Shown: one piece after another, positions 32,619 to 44,447 of the stretch
Position numbering within the stretch: position 1 is the stretch's first letter
Layout: the number at the start of each line of letters is the position of its first letter
Assembly (NCBI RefSeq): GCF_003573695.1
Contig: NC_039366.1
Span: 162,816,770 to 162,880,769 of the forward strand
Direction of reading: 5' to 3'
DNA from: Papaver somniferum
Lineage: Eukaryota; Streptophyta; Magnoliopsida; Ranunculales; Papaveraceae
DNA: 64,000 nucleotides
The notes under the pieces: generated by a model
The model's input: the letters and a program-made list of their open reading frames with translations, nothing else
Told to the model about the DNA's origin: nothing
Database searches by the model: none
Program-made: the position numbers and the translations under genes

Positions 32619-35600
32619 TGTAGATGGGGAAAAACGATTTGCTGGTTTTTAAGGAATTGAGGAGACGACCGTACGGAGGAGACTCCTCGAACCGAGCGAA
32701 ATGTTAAACCTCACACAGATGCACCGCTGCAAAGGGGGTGCTTTAGATTCGAGAGATCAATCTGTAGTACTCCGGCCTAAATCAAGACAATGACCGTTCC
32801 AGAGTAAATTCGGTCACAAGAGAGGATGGGTTGATCTGTAGGAGGGAAGCTGAGAAATGTGTGGAATCAATGGTAATCAAAGATTGTGGGTGTGTGAATT
32901 CTGAATACGATAAGCTCTGAGTGATTGAAATTGCTCAATTGAGAGTAGTTGCTCAATTGATGAGTTGATGATCTCGTGTTGTCGTTGACGTGAGATTGAT
33001 ACTGATGATCAATCATGATTCAGAGACTTATTTATATTGCTGGAATTGTAGACACCATGATTCCATGAAGTGTGACAGTTGATGGAATCAAGGAGTGGGG
33101 AAGTGGAGATCGTGTTTGAAACCAGTTGCTCAACGTGTGGAGACTTGGTCGATTTTCCACCCACTACCTCGTGAATTCCTTCAACTGATTGCACGACTTG
33201 CTCACATTCCATCGTGTGTTTGAACACACGTGCCGTAGACCGCCAGACCAAAACCCTAAGTGATATCCCCCAAGTGACACGATTGACGTCTCGTGGTTTG
33301 TTAGTCAATTGATGACTTCGTGGTTTGATGGGACGATGAGTCCATGTAGTCGTTGAGTTGAACATGATGTTCTGAAACTCGTGAATTGAACATGTCATGA
33401 GACAGAGGTATAGTTCTTACGATGAAGTGAGCAAGTATTGCTCATTCGATGGATCGTTGAATATTGATTGTTGAACCAATATTCCTTGGTTTGAACAAAT
33501 ATTTATCATCTGAGCAAGTGTTGCTCATGTGATGAATTGTTGAATATTTGATCGTCTGAGCATGTGTTGCTCGTCTGATGGATTGGCAGCGTACCAAAAA
33601 TATTAATTAGAATACTGGTCGTTGAACCGAGCATAATTAATAAAATTAATGACCATGAGGTCGTCATAAAATTATTAAGGTTAGAATCTGGAATGATGAT
33701 CCTTGGATTCAGAAACCCTAATTTGATCAATTGATGATCAATTCATGGTTCGTCAGAATTTCAACCATGGGACGAAGGAGGGAGCGACTACATGGGACCG
33801 TGGATCAACCATGTAGTGTCCATATGCTCACGTGAGCAAATACGAAGAACTCCTGAAGAGTTGACGATTTGTTGGTGAAAGAATGATTAAATGCTGGTTT
33901 AATCATTTATTCGAAAATGCTCGTCTGAGCCTTAGGTGAGAAAACCTAATTAATTATGACGAGGCGAGGGACCGACCATGGAGTCATGAAACCGGCCCTG
34001 GGTTGTCCCGTGACCGCCTGACGATCACTTCATGAAAATCCAAAGTGTTTGGGAGAGTTTTGGACCTAATACGAGCAATTGTGCAAATTAGGTCAAAACT
34101 GTGAAAATTGATGGGACCGGCTTCCGTGAGCCAAAGAGCCAATCTTGGTCGGTCAAGATAGCGTGCTCGTGTCCCCAAGGCGTCCGCGTCTCAGTCCTGA
34201 GAATTTTGATATTTTCTGGCGTGCAATTGAGCATCCATTCGAGAAAATATGCCAAAATTAGGGTTTCGACGAAACTGAGGAAAACACCATGAGATGATGA
34301 AAAATAATTATAAAATAAGGAATGAGGAGGCGTGGGACCGCCGTGGTCAAGGCATGGTCGGCCGGTCGTGACCACGGTCCCGTGGTGCCTTTTCCTTAAT
34401 TTTATAATATTTTGATGATTTTATGAAAAATTCATGAATTTTGAGAAATTTGATGAATTTTGGGAGTTTCCATGAATTGAAGGAGTTTTCATGAGTTCAA
34501 GGAAGCAAAAATATTAAAATAATAAAACAAGGGCGTGTGGGACCGTGGAAGGCATGGCCGGCCGGCTAGGGCCCGGTCCCACGAGTTTCCCTAATTTTAT
34601 AATGATTTTATGAAAAATTCATGAATTTTGAGAAATTTGATGAATTGGGAGTTTTCATGAGTTCAAGGAAGCAAAAATATTAAAATAATAAAAACAAGGG
34701 CGTGTGGGACCGTGGAAGCATGGGGCCGGCTGGGCCCGGTCCCACGAGTTTTCCTAATTTTTTAATATTTTTAGGTATTTTGATGATTTGAGGGAATTTT
34801 TCCTAATTTGAGAGAAATACCATGAAATCAAGGAATTTGATGAATTCAAGGAAAACTAATAATAAAATAATAAAACAAAGGGGTGTGTTGGACCGGCTAG
34901 GACATGGCCGGCCGGCCAAGGCCCGGTCCCACAAGTTTTTCATAATTTATTTTATTTTATTATTATTTGATGATTTCTGCAAAAATACCATGAAATCAAG
35001 GAGTTTTTCATGAAATTAGAGAAATAATAATAATAATAAAAAAATAATAAGGAACCGTGGGTGTGGGGCCGGTTGGGACCAAGGCATGGCCGATTGGCCA
35101 ATGGTCACGCCCCACACTCCTTTCCTTAATATTATATTATTTTTATGGATTTATGGAAGTACCATGAAACCGAGGAGTTTCCTCAAGACGAAGGAGATTT
35201 GATAAAATGAGAGAATTTTCATCAAATCATGGAAAATAATAAAAGTGCATTAAAAATATAAAACTGGCGTGGGATTGACCACGACACGGTCGGTCGATCG
35301 TGTGTCCGTGCTCCCAACACCCTGGTCAATATTTTTAATTATTTATTATTTTCTTCTCTATTTTGCATAGGTTCATCGTTTCGTTGTATTTTTGAAATAC
35401 TCGTTCGTGCGGTGACTGTTAGTGTATCATCTTTGAATACACCTTCACCATTTGAATCGGGGCTTACTTAGAGGTAGCTCAGATGCCCGGTTGTTGATTA
35501 TTTATTACTAATTGTGGAATTCAGTAGAGAATAATTCACAAAACTGAGTAATAAGATGTTTATTATTAATTCATAGCATCAACTGAGGATTCGACTACGA

Positions 35601-36264
35601 ATGCAAAATAATAAAGTGAGCATTAGCATTCCATGGGATCGTAGATTCGACCATTGAATCGGAGTAATTAAGGTTTATCTATTACCATTTATGAGACCAG
35701 TTGTGGGTTCGAACATGAAATCAGAGTAATGAGATAATATAGTTATTGTTATTCTATGAGATCAAGCTGTGGATTCGATCATAGAATCAGAACAATTGTT
35801 ATTGTCATTCCATGGGACCAGTCGTGGATTCGACCATGGGATAAGAGCGATTGTACTTAGGAATATTTAACTTTGTGGCTCTATACTAGCAGAGCAAGCT
35901 GTCTAGGATCATTAATTATCCTGATACGAGCTTGCCGGTAAGTCATATCCTTTATATAGTCAGGGTAAACTTGTTGTTTGTTCCTGAAGACGTTATCGCT
36001 CTATACTAGCAGAGCAAGCTGTCTAGGATCCGTCCATCTCGTGATGCTATATAGAAATAATCATTGAAGGTATTCAGTATTCATGAGATATGCCGTTGTC
36101 CAGTCGTGAGACTACATATCTACATGTACTCTGAGAGAAAGTACTCTCCGTTGAGAATTCGATGAGAGACCCGTGTCTCGATACTCACGTATGATTGTTG
36201 AATCAGAGCTTCGTATAATTATGAGTTTACGAATTTATCCCTTGTTGAAAATCCACCATCTACA
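32619..36264 (-). repeat. Element M 5' LTR (complete, 3646 bp)
   Basis: Bounded by tgtagatgggg (32619) and ...ccatctaca (36264). It carries the same module order as the left copy: hairpin modules at about 34328-35330, ~60-bp units at 35575-35840, and gctctatactagcagagc hairpins (35878 and 35998). The left copy of the hairpin array keeps one or two short segments that are deleted here (around 34640 and 34720). Confidence 0.93.
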
Positions 36265-36547
36265 CTTATTTTGGGCCTGGACCCGTAAACGCTAAACCGA
36301 CCAAAACTGAACGACCGACCGACCAAATCAGCAGTGCCTCATCTCTCCATGCTCACAGGATGACGCTCTATCATACTATCAGGGTCCTCACCTAAACATT
36401 TGCTCGTACATGACACTATTGGAGTAAATCGGGGATTCTGAAAATACCTTTGTACAACTGAGTTCAACCACTGATCTTGTTGAGTGAAAATCACCATTTA
36501 ATGCTTACTGCGGAACGTGACTGTCCCTCACTAAGCATGGGACTTAA
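36265..36547 (+). other. 3' tail of element P internal region with PPT
   Basis: A 283-bp segment between the M 5' LTR and the P 3' LTR. It starts with cttat, the right target duplication of M, and ends with the polypurine-like gcatgggacttaa (36535-36547) directly before tgtagatggtgg. No gene. Confidence 0.75.
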
Positions 36548-39500
36548 TGTAGATGGTGGATTTTCAACAAAGGTCAAAACCATAAAATCATGATACTGCA
36601 TGTTTCTGACACGGCTTTCAGGCATGTGAAGATTCATATTTTACGAGCCATGATGAATATATTCCTCGAAAAGCCTCCACTAGCCGAGCGTTCGATACCT
36701 CACATTTCATCATGACCTCTATGTAGAATAACATAATTGGGCGGTTCTCCGTAAGATTGAGAGCAACAACGCCTTCAGGACGTCGGTGACTCGTTGTTCC
36801 CTGACTGCATAGAGAGACCCACCTCTACATAGAAGAACAATTGGGCGGTTCTCCATAATATTGAGAGCAATAACGCCTTCAGGACGTCGGTGACACTCAT
36901 TGTTCCCTGACTATGTAGAGAGACGTGTATAGATCCAGGCGGTTCTCCGTAAGATTGAGAGCAATAACGCCTTCAGGACTTCGGCAACGCTCGCTGTTTC
37001 CTGACTATGCACCTTTCATAACGGGTATGACGCTTTAACTGGCTAATATTCTTTCTGCAATAGATTAATTCTACCGTGACATTCACCACTGAATTCCTAG
37101 AAGATAATCTATTTTATCTCATTACTCCGATTTCATGAACGAATCCACGGCTGATCTCATGGAATGGTAATAGATAATCTCATTACTCCGATTTCATGAT
37201 CGAATCCACAACTGATCTCATGAAATGGTAATAAACAATTTTATTACTCCGATTCTGTAGTCGAATCCACGATCCTACAGGATGGTAATGCTCATTTTAT
37301 TATTCTGAATCCGTAATCGAATCCACGGCTGATCTTATGGATTGATAATAAATAATTACTCACTTTTATTACTCAGTTTCATGAACCATTCTCCACTGAA
37401 TTTCATAAATTAGTAATAAACACTCAATAACCGGGCATCTGGACTATCACTGAGTAAGCCCCATAAAATTTTGCAAGTGTACTCAACCATGATGCACGAA
37501 CGAGCACCCGAATGCATGAAAGAGCATTCAAAAATATAGACAAATGAGGAATCCTACACGGAATGGGAGAGAGAAAATATTATTAAAATAATAAAGTGGC
37601 GCCTGTGGGACCGGGCCCACCGGCCGGCCGGTCATGCCGCCGTGGCGGGTTCCCCACACCCTTTTTCCTTTATTTTAATTATGCTATTATTTTCATAAAC
37701 TCATGAAAACTCCTTTATTCTAGCAATTTTCCTTGTTTGAGGAAAACTCATGGTTTCTCCATATTTTCATGGAATCATGAAAAATAATACAAAATAAGGA
37801 AAAGTGTCGCGGGACCGGGCTCCTAGCCGTCTGACCATGCTTAGCCGTGGCCGGTCCCACAATTTCCAAACCCTTATTTTATTATTATTATTTTTCTTAT
37901 CTCATGGAAATTTCATGGTTTCAACAAAACTCCTTGGTTTCATGGAATTCCCTCCGAATCATGAAACATAATATAAAATTAGGGAAAGCGTCACGTGACC
38001 GGGTTCCTAGCCGGCCTGCCATGCCTTGTCCGTGGCCGGTCCCACACTTTTCAAACCCTAATTTATTATTATTATTTCCCTAATTTCATGAAACTCCTTC
38101 GTTTCAAAAAAAATCACGGTTTATTCATATTTTCTCAAATATTGCTCAAACCATGAAAAAGCCAAAAGTCAACATGGTCACACGACCGGCTAGGCTATTC
38201 ACAAAAATACAAATATTAAAATATCCTCATATTAATATTCACAAATATTGATTAAATGAGCACACATGCTCATTTGAGCAAAAAGTCAAGAAATTCAGTC
38301 AAGACCAAACTCTTCTGAAAATCCACAATATTGCTCAAACGCACATCAGAAGTACCAAAACTCTCAGGATTGAGACACGAACATCATGGTGACCCGGGCA
38401 TGCTTCCTTGACCGACCAAAGCCGGCCCTATGGCTTACAATAAAGCCGGTCCCACACATATGCTCAATTCTTGACCTAATTTGCTCAATTACTCATATTG
38501 GGTCCAAACTCTTTCCAACCAACTTAGAGTTTGCTCAAACGACCATCAGCTGGTCCCACGACCACCAAGGGATGGTTTCATGCCCTCTTGGTCGGTCCCT
38601 CACTTTTCCATAAATAGTTTTTATCACCTAATGCTCAATCGAGCACTATTTCAATAGTTTTTATCACCTAATGACCCTGGTGCACGCTCACTCGAGCACT
38701 TGGGTGCCACATGGACATCTATCATCCCATGTGGTCGGTTCCTCCCTCACTCATGACCTATTTTCAACAATTCATCAAGTGACGAACAGTTGATCAAAAA
38801 TTAGGGTTTTGAACAAACGCTCCACGAAATCATCATTCTGAGCAAATTCAAACACTAATAAAAATTTATGTTTGATCCAGCAATCAACATCTGGATTAAT
38901 TATGTAATATTTGGTAGTCTACCAATATTCTTATTAATATTTTATATCACCAATAAGTAATTCGTCGAATTGAGCAATACTTGCTCAATTGCTCGAATAT
39001 AGATCCAACTATCAATATTCAGTAATTTATCATTAATTCGTCGAATTGAGCAATACTTCCTCAATTGCTCGAATATTGATCCAACTATCAATATTTAGTA
39101 ATCTATCAGTAATTCGTCGAATTGAGCAATACTTGCTCAATTGCTCGAATATTGATTCAACTTTCAATATTCAGTAATTTATTAGTAGTTCGTCGAATCG
39201 AGCAATACTTGCTCAGTTGCTCGAATATTGATCCGACTACCAATATTCAGTAACTTATCAATATTCAGTAACTCGACGAATTGGGCAACTCGAATGTTCG
39301 CATATTGATCATACCTCAATATTCAACAATTATCGAATTTACAATATTTTGCTCACACGAGCAATATTAACATTCATGAATCGCTGAGCATTTGTCAATT
39401 ACGGTCGATTCAACAAAACCTAGACTCATTGTCTAATCAGTCAACAACTGACTAATAAAATACACGTCTGTCATGCAGACTCCACGATTCGTGAGACATC

Positions 39501-40164
39501 AATCACGTCACATGGGGGGATATCAATTAGGGTTTTGGTCTGGCGGCCTACAACACGTGGATTCATTCACAATGAGAAATGTGTGTAAGTCGTGCAAGCG
39601 GTTGAGGGAGTTAGCAAAGTAGTGGGTGGACGGTTAACCAAGTCTCCACACGACGTGGAACTGGTTTCACCACGATCTTCCACTTTCCCACTCTTTCACT
39701 CAAGAAACCTTCACACTTACAGGGATCAAGGTTTTACTATTCTGACAATAAATAAGTCTCCGAATCCATGATTGAGGACATCAACGTTCATCTACACAGA
39801 ATTTCTCGAGCAATTACTCTCAAGAATTCTTCAGTCTCCCAGAACTTATTCGAACTCATCATTTCACAGAAAACTTGCAGAAACCTTCAACACATCCACA
39901 ATACTTGATCAATCATTAATCCCACACAATTATCAGCTTTCCTCCTACAGATCAACCCATCTCCCTCTTTGCGACCGAATTGACTCTGGAACGACCATTG
40001 ACTTGGTTTAGGCCGGAGTCCTACAGATTGATCTCTCGAATCTAAGCACTCCCTTTGCAGTGCATTTGCGTGAGGTTGAACAGTTTTTTCGGTTGTGGAG
40101 TCTCGATAACATGCTCATCTCTTCAATTCCCTGAAAAACCAGCAAATCGATTTCCCCATCTACA
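36548..40164 (+). repeat. Element P 3' LTR (complete, 3617 bp)
   Basis: tgtagatggtgg at 36548 to ...ccatctaca at 40164. Near the start it has three tandem ~115-bp units (gggcggttctcc...ttccctgactatgtagagag, 36742-37015). Then come the ~60-bp units (37100-37350), GC-rich hairpin modules (37595-37660, 37805-37865, 37990-38050) and the ~67-bp ttcgtcgaattgagcaat units (38955-39260). Compared with the 5' copy it carries a short insertion near 38520-38560 and lacks one short segment near 38660. Confidence 0.9.
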
Positions 40165-41231
40165 ATCTTAATTTCTAGTCTACTTATAGCTAAGTCTCAG
40201 ACTAGGATAGAAAGTATATTTGAGATCAAGACTCCATGACGATCATCATACAAAGACGAAGAACTACTCAAGGAACTGGTGGAACTTCATCGACTAAAAG
40301 GTATGTGGAGACTTGAACTTATCTATCACTCAAAAGTCTATCTACTCTATCTCATATCTTGAGACAAAAGTAGTTTTGCTATATAGACTTTGATTATACA
40401 CATTTGCTATTCGAGCCGAGTTTATCTCGCTTATCTATTTCTCGAAATATGTGTTGGTAAGCTTTCGCTTTGGTCAAGTTCATCTTTACTAGTGACGAAA
40501 GTCATATTGAGTTTCAATTACTTGAAAATTACTTTGACGAAAAATAGCGTGTGAACAACAACTATATAACGTCCTCTAAGAATATTTCAATGATAGAAAT
40601 GAGAGGTTACATTACATAATCATGGTTGGATATAAACATTGTGTGGTAACTCATACGTGTATAATTCATTATTCCTTGAACCAAAGTATGCGTACTTTGC
40701 TTCTCAGGAAAACCGGAACTAGAGTCCGCGTACTGTCGGAAGTTTACATCCCGTGAAATTCTGCTGGAGTTTGTGAACTGAAAACAAACTTATTCCGGGT
40801 ACTTAAGTCCGCGTACCAGTATGCATACTTAAGTTGGTTATTTTCTAAAAAAGATTATTTGTGAACTTAAACTCATATAAACTAAGGAATGCAGGTTTTC
40901 AAACCGTGGCTATAAAGTTCATGAATCAATTCGAGTGAATCAAATCGTTTTTGCTTCGTTTTTGAACAACTCTCTAACTAGTTCATTTGAGTCATTGGAA
41001 CTAGTTATGGTAAAGAAGAATATGGTAGATATGAAAGTGCTCATATGACTAACCATTTGGTTAACTACTGTTGAACCAACTAAGTGTTCATGTTTGGGTA
41101 CGGTTACACAAACCTAAATAAACATGCATTTCATTTGTGTGTAACAAGCTAAGTTTCGATCTAACGGTTGAAAGATATTAGCTTGAATCTAATCAGGTTT
41201 TCATCTAATGGTGAATATTGAATGCTTTCAT
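40165..41231 (+). repeat. Element A 3' LTR fragment, plus orientation
   Basis: Reverse complement of B LTR from about 56755 down to 55720. It begins about 88 bp inside the LTR, where P is inserted, and ends inside the LTR at a palindromic join with B. The CG-rich aagtccgcgtacc/agtatgcatac motifs near 40690-40840 match 56140-56290 in B. Confidence 0.8.
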
Positions 41232-41401
41232 CTAACGTTAGATGAAAACCTTATTAGATTCAAGCTATTATATTTCAACTGTTAGATCGAACTTAGCTTG
41301 TTACACACAAATGAAATCAAGACTTATAGTTTGGGCAACTAAACTTGACAACAAGCTTGAGATAGAAACGCTTGCGAGTTCGACCGAGCAGTGCTCTAAC
41401 A
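41232..41401 (-). repeat. Element B 3' LTR remnant (internally deleted)
   Basis: Two LTR pieces of the minus orientation: one equal to about 55730-55805 and the other to 56755-56844 of the 5' LTR, joined with loss of about 950 bp near 41315. It ends ...gtgctctaaca at 41401. Internal sequence with a minus-strand polypurine tract (aaagggggagat) follows. Confidence 0.75.
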
Positions 41402-42068
41402 ATCTCCCCCTTTGTCAATTTTAGTAACAAAACTATCAATACATATGGAATACAAAATAAATAAATAAACTTTTGCAGCTTCTCTTCCACATGCATGATC
41501 TCCTTGGTTCTTCAACATTACTCGAAATCTTCGTCACTTCTAAGTACTCCAATGATTCCAAAGGTTGTAAGTTTAGCATCATCTTTGTTGAAAATCCGTA
41601 GCTATGAAAATGAGAAAACAAGAGTTCTCAATCATTGTTACACAATGTCATAGTATTATTACACAGCATCAAAGTTCAATTGTATCACAACTTCGACAAC
41701 AATACTATGGTGATATGTATCACTCCCCCTTAGTGAATACTCCATCTCAAATGGAAATTACTCCCCCTTACATAATGATACGGAAACCATATGTATTTGT
41801 AGTGTGAACTACACATTAATTCTCCCCCTTTTTGTCAATAAAATTAGCAAAGGTACGAAAACTAGTGGGATCCTAATGAAATTTTCATAGAGACATTTCA
41901 TGACCAAAAGAAAGCACGTATCAACTTTTTAGATGCCATCATATAGACGAAGCTAAATGCATTCATAAAGGAGTTTATAAATATACAATATAACCCTATA
42001 ATATTCCACAGCCGCACTCCCCACAAAGATTTGGCAATTAAGCACAAGTTCAATTAAGAAGTCTCCCC
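41402..42068 (-). other. Element B 3' internal region and PPT, non-coding
   Basis: The minus-strand purine tract aaagggggagatt at 41402-41414 borders the LTR. The rest is collinear with 10000-10668 of A and 44450-45080 of D. No supported gene. tcccc at 42064-42068 is the left target duplication of D. Confidence 0.7.
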
Positions 42069-44447
42069 TGAAAAAGAGGGGGTCTAACAACACCACCCAA
42101 TATTTCGCTTAGCAATCTGTATGGACTAACTCCGAAATACTTTGCTAGAGAATCAACTAGACAGTCAGACTCAATCTAGATAAAAGTATCCCAAGGAGTT
42201 AATATATCTCTCTTGATATGATTTTTACTCAAGCTAAAAAACAATAGCGAGTCTTTATCAAATACAAGGAATACTTGGACGGTACCAAAGATCAATGTCC
42301 AAGGATCAATCAATATCAATCAACAACCAAAGGTTGGATTTCCAATTGATGGTAACGAATGCACAACCTGTATTATTTTGTTAACACAGACACCAAAAAT
42401 TTTGTTAACGAGGAAACCGCAAATGCAGAAAAACCCCGGGACCTAGTCCAGATTGAATACACACTGTATTAAGCCGCTACAGACACTAGCCTACTGCAAA
42501 CTAACTTCAGAATGGACTATAGTTGAACCCCAATCCGTCTCCCACCGATCCAAGGTACAGTTGTACTCCTACGCCTCTGATCTCAGCAGGATACTGCGCA
42601 CTTGATTCCCTTAGCTGATCTCACCCACAACCAAGAGTTGCTGCAACCCAAAATCACAGACTTGATAATAAACAGATTTGTCTCACACAGAAAAGTCTAT
42701 CAAAGGATAAATCTGTCTCCCACAGATAAAACCTAGGTTTTGTTCCGTCTTAGATATAAAATCAAGGTGAACAGGAACCAATTGATAATCCGGTCCTATA
42801 TTCCCGAAGAACATCCTAGATTAATCAATCACCTCTCTACAATCCTTCCTGACTACACAGGCGGTTTGTCGAGGAATCACAAACAGTGAGACGAAGATGT
42901 TTGTGACTTCTTTATCTTGCCTATCGGAGAACTCTCACGATCTCAAGTCAATCAATCGATTGTACTCGTACGATATAAGATGCAAGATCAGATCACACAA
43001 CTACGATAAAGTAGTATCGGTCTGGCTTCACAATCCCAATGAAGTCTTTAAGTCGTTAACCCGATTTCAGAGAAGAAAATCAAAGGTTAATGGAGATCGA
43101 CTATAGAGGGCGCACTAGTAGCACACAGACGTGTGGGGATTATTTTTGCACAATGCTAGATGTCTCCTTTATATAGCCTTCAAAATAGGGTTTTGCCTTA
43201 GTTACAAAAGCAATCCTTATTCACCGTTAGATGAAAACCTGATTTAGATTCAAGATAATATTTCTCAACCGTTAGATCGAAAAACCTAGCTTGTCACACA
43301 CATTTTGGTAAACGTTTACTGGGTTCGTGAAAACCATGCCCAAACGTGTACATGTATGTTGGTTCAACATAGTAACCCAAAAAGGTCAACCATATGAGCA
43401 TTTTATATTAACCTTGTTCTTCTCCACCATAACTAGTTCAATTGACTCAAATGAACTAGTTAAAGAGTTGTTCAATTGCTATGAGATCTTATGTAACTAC
43501 ACAAGACACATTTGAAACAAAGATGATTCGATTCGATAAAATCGGCTCATGAAATTTATAGCCACGGTTTGCATAAAGCATTCCTTAGTAATTTAAGTTT
43601 CATGTTCAGAGCACATATTTAGATCATAACCTCTTAAGTTCACAAACAAGTTCGCGGACTTAAGTTAATCGGTTGAGTTTTCCAAACTTAGCAGAAATTC
43701 TCGGAAAGAGAACTTCCGCCAGTTCGCGGACTGGGTTCGCGGACTGAGTTCGCGGACTTAGCACACAAACGAGTTTTGGAAAATCCAGCAGAAATTCTCG
43801 GTCGAGAACTTCCGTCAGTTCGCGGACTTGGCAAGCCAATTCCACAATCCTCCCGATTTCTCTTGATCAACAAAGTTCGAAAACTTCGGTTCAAGGAATA
43901 CATTTTTATGTAATCTAAACTCTAATTTCAATCATTGAGACATTCTCAGAGGACGCTATGTAGTCGTTATTCACAGACCGATTCACGTCAGAGCAATTCT
44001 CAAAGTGATTGAAACTTTTCATGACTTTCGTCACTAGGTGAAGATAAATTTGATCAAAGCGAAACACTTTACCAACACATGATTTCGAGATACAGATAGG
44101 CGAGATATACTCGGGTCGAAATATCAAATGTGTATGATCTAGTCTATATAGCATACGACTTTTGTCTCATAAGAAGTAGGAGATAAAAGATATAGACTTT
44201 TGAGTGATAGATAAGTTCAAGTCTCCACATACCTTTTTGTTGATGAAGTTCCACGGTTCCTTGTATAGATATTCGTCGTTGTATGATGAATCGCCATGAA
44301 GTCCTTGAGCTCAACTACACTTTTCTATCCTAGTCCGAGACTTAGCTATGTAGGCTAGAAATCAATACTTATAGTTCTTATCACTAACATTGACAAACAT
44401 GCTTGAGATAGCAACGCATGCGAGGTTGACCGAGCTATGCTCTAACA
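42069..44447 (-). repeat. Element D 3' LTR (2379 bp)
   Basis: Highly similar to 49057-51493 apart from small indels (for example about 45 bp near 42370-42400 and shorter ones near 43720-43830). Contains short tandem ttcgcggactg units at 43715-43760 and the conserved LTR block at 42400-42455. Confidence 0.92.

Larger units (their letters stand above)
20354..36264 (-). mobile_element. Element M: near-complete Tat-lineage gypsy retrotransposon (15.9 kb)
   Basis: Two ~3.65-kb LTRs in the same orientation (20354-24043 and 32619-36264), PBS next to the right LTR and PPT next to the left, so it reads on the minus strand. Order on that strand: gag remnant, protease, RT, RNase H, archaeal-type RNase H, integrase, then a region with two plus-strand (antisense) transcription units, then the 3' LTR. 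The flanks are cttct (20349-20353) and cttat (36265-36269), a target duplication with one change. Inserted in P in opposite orientation. The extra RNase H and antisense ORFs are known traits of the Tat/Ogre lineage. Confidence 0.9.
10681..40164 (+). mobile_element. Element P: Tat-lineage gypsy element, gag-bearing, pol lost
   Basis: 5' LTR (10681-13930, first ~350 bp missing), PBS, degenerate gag and protease, a long decayed region, antisense acidic exons, then (after M) a 283-bp tail with PPT and a full 3' LTR (36548-40164). The LTRs are the same family as those of M but clearly diverged. No RT motif is found, so P was dependent on another element for movement. The right flank is LTR sequence of element A from its ~88th base. 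One deletion of about 0.6 kb at the left junction explains the missing A tail, the missing LTR start of A and the truncated P LTR. Confidence 0.8.
1..41231 (+). mobile_element. Element A: gag-only LTR retrotransposon, split by nested insertions
   Basis: Composite entry for the plus-strand element whose pieces are the 5' LTR (1-1043), PBS and gag (1046-2216), the ORF2/3' internal part (9164-10680) and part of the 3' LTR (40165-41231). The pieces are collinear with element B read on the minus strand (LTR 54565-56844, internal 51494-54564 and 41402-42068), which gives the order. Insertions C, G and P (the last carrying M) separate the pieces. No protease, RT or integrase is seen in any copy, so the family resembles the non-autonomous TR-GAG type described in plants. 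The left end lies outside the window. Confidence 0.75.

Noticed and set aside
43915..44154. 79-residue minus-strand ORF repeated at 50961-51200
   Set aside because: The identical copy is in the other LTR of D; it is a shared LTR sequence, not two genes.
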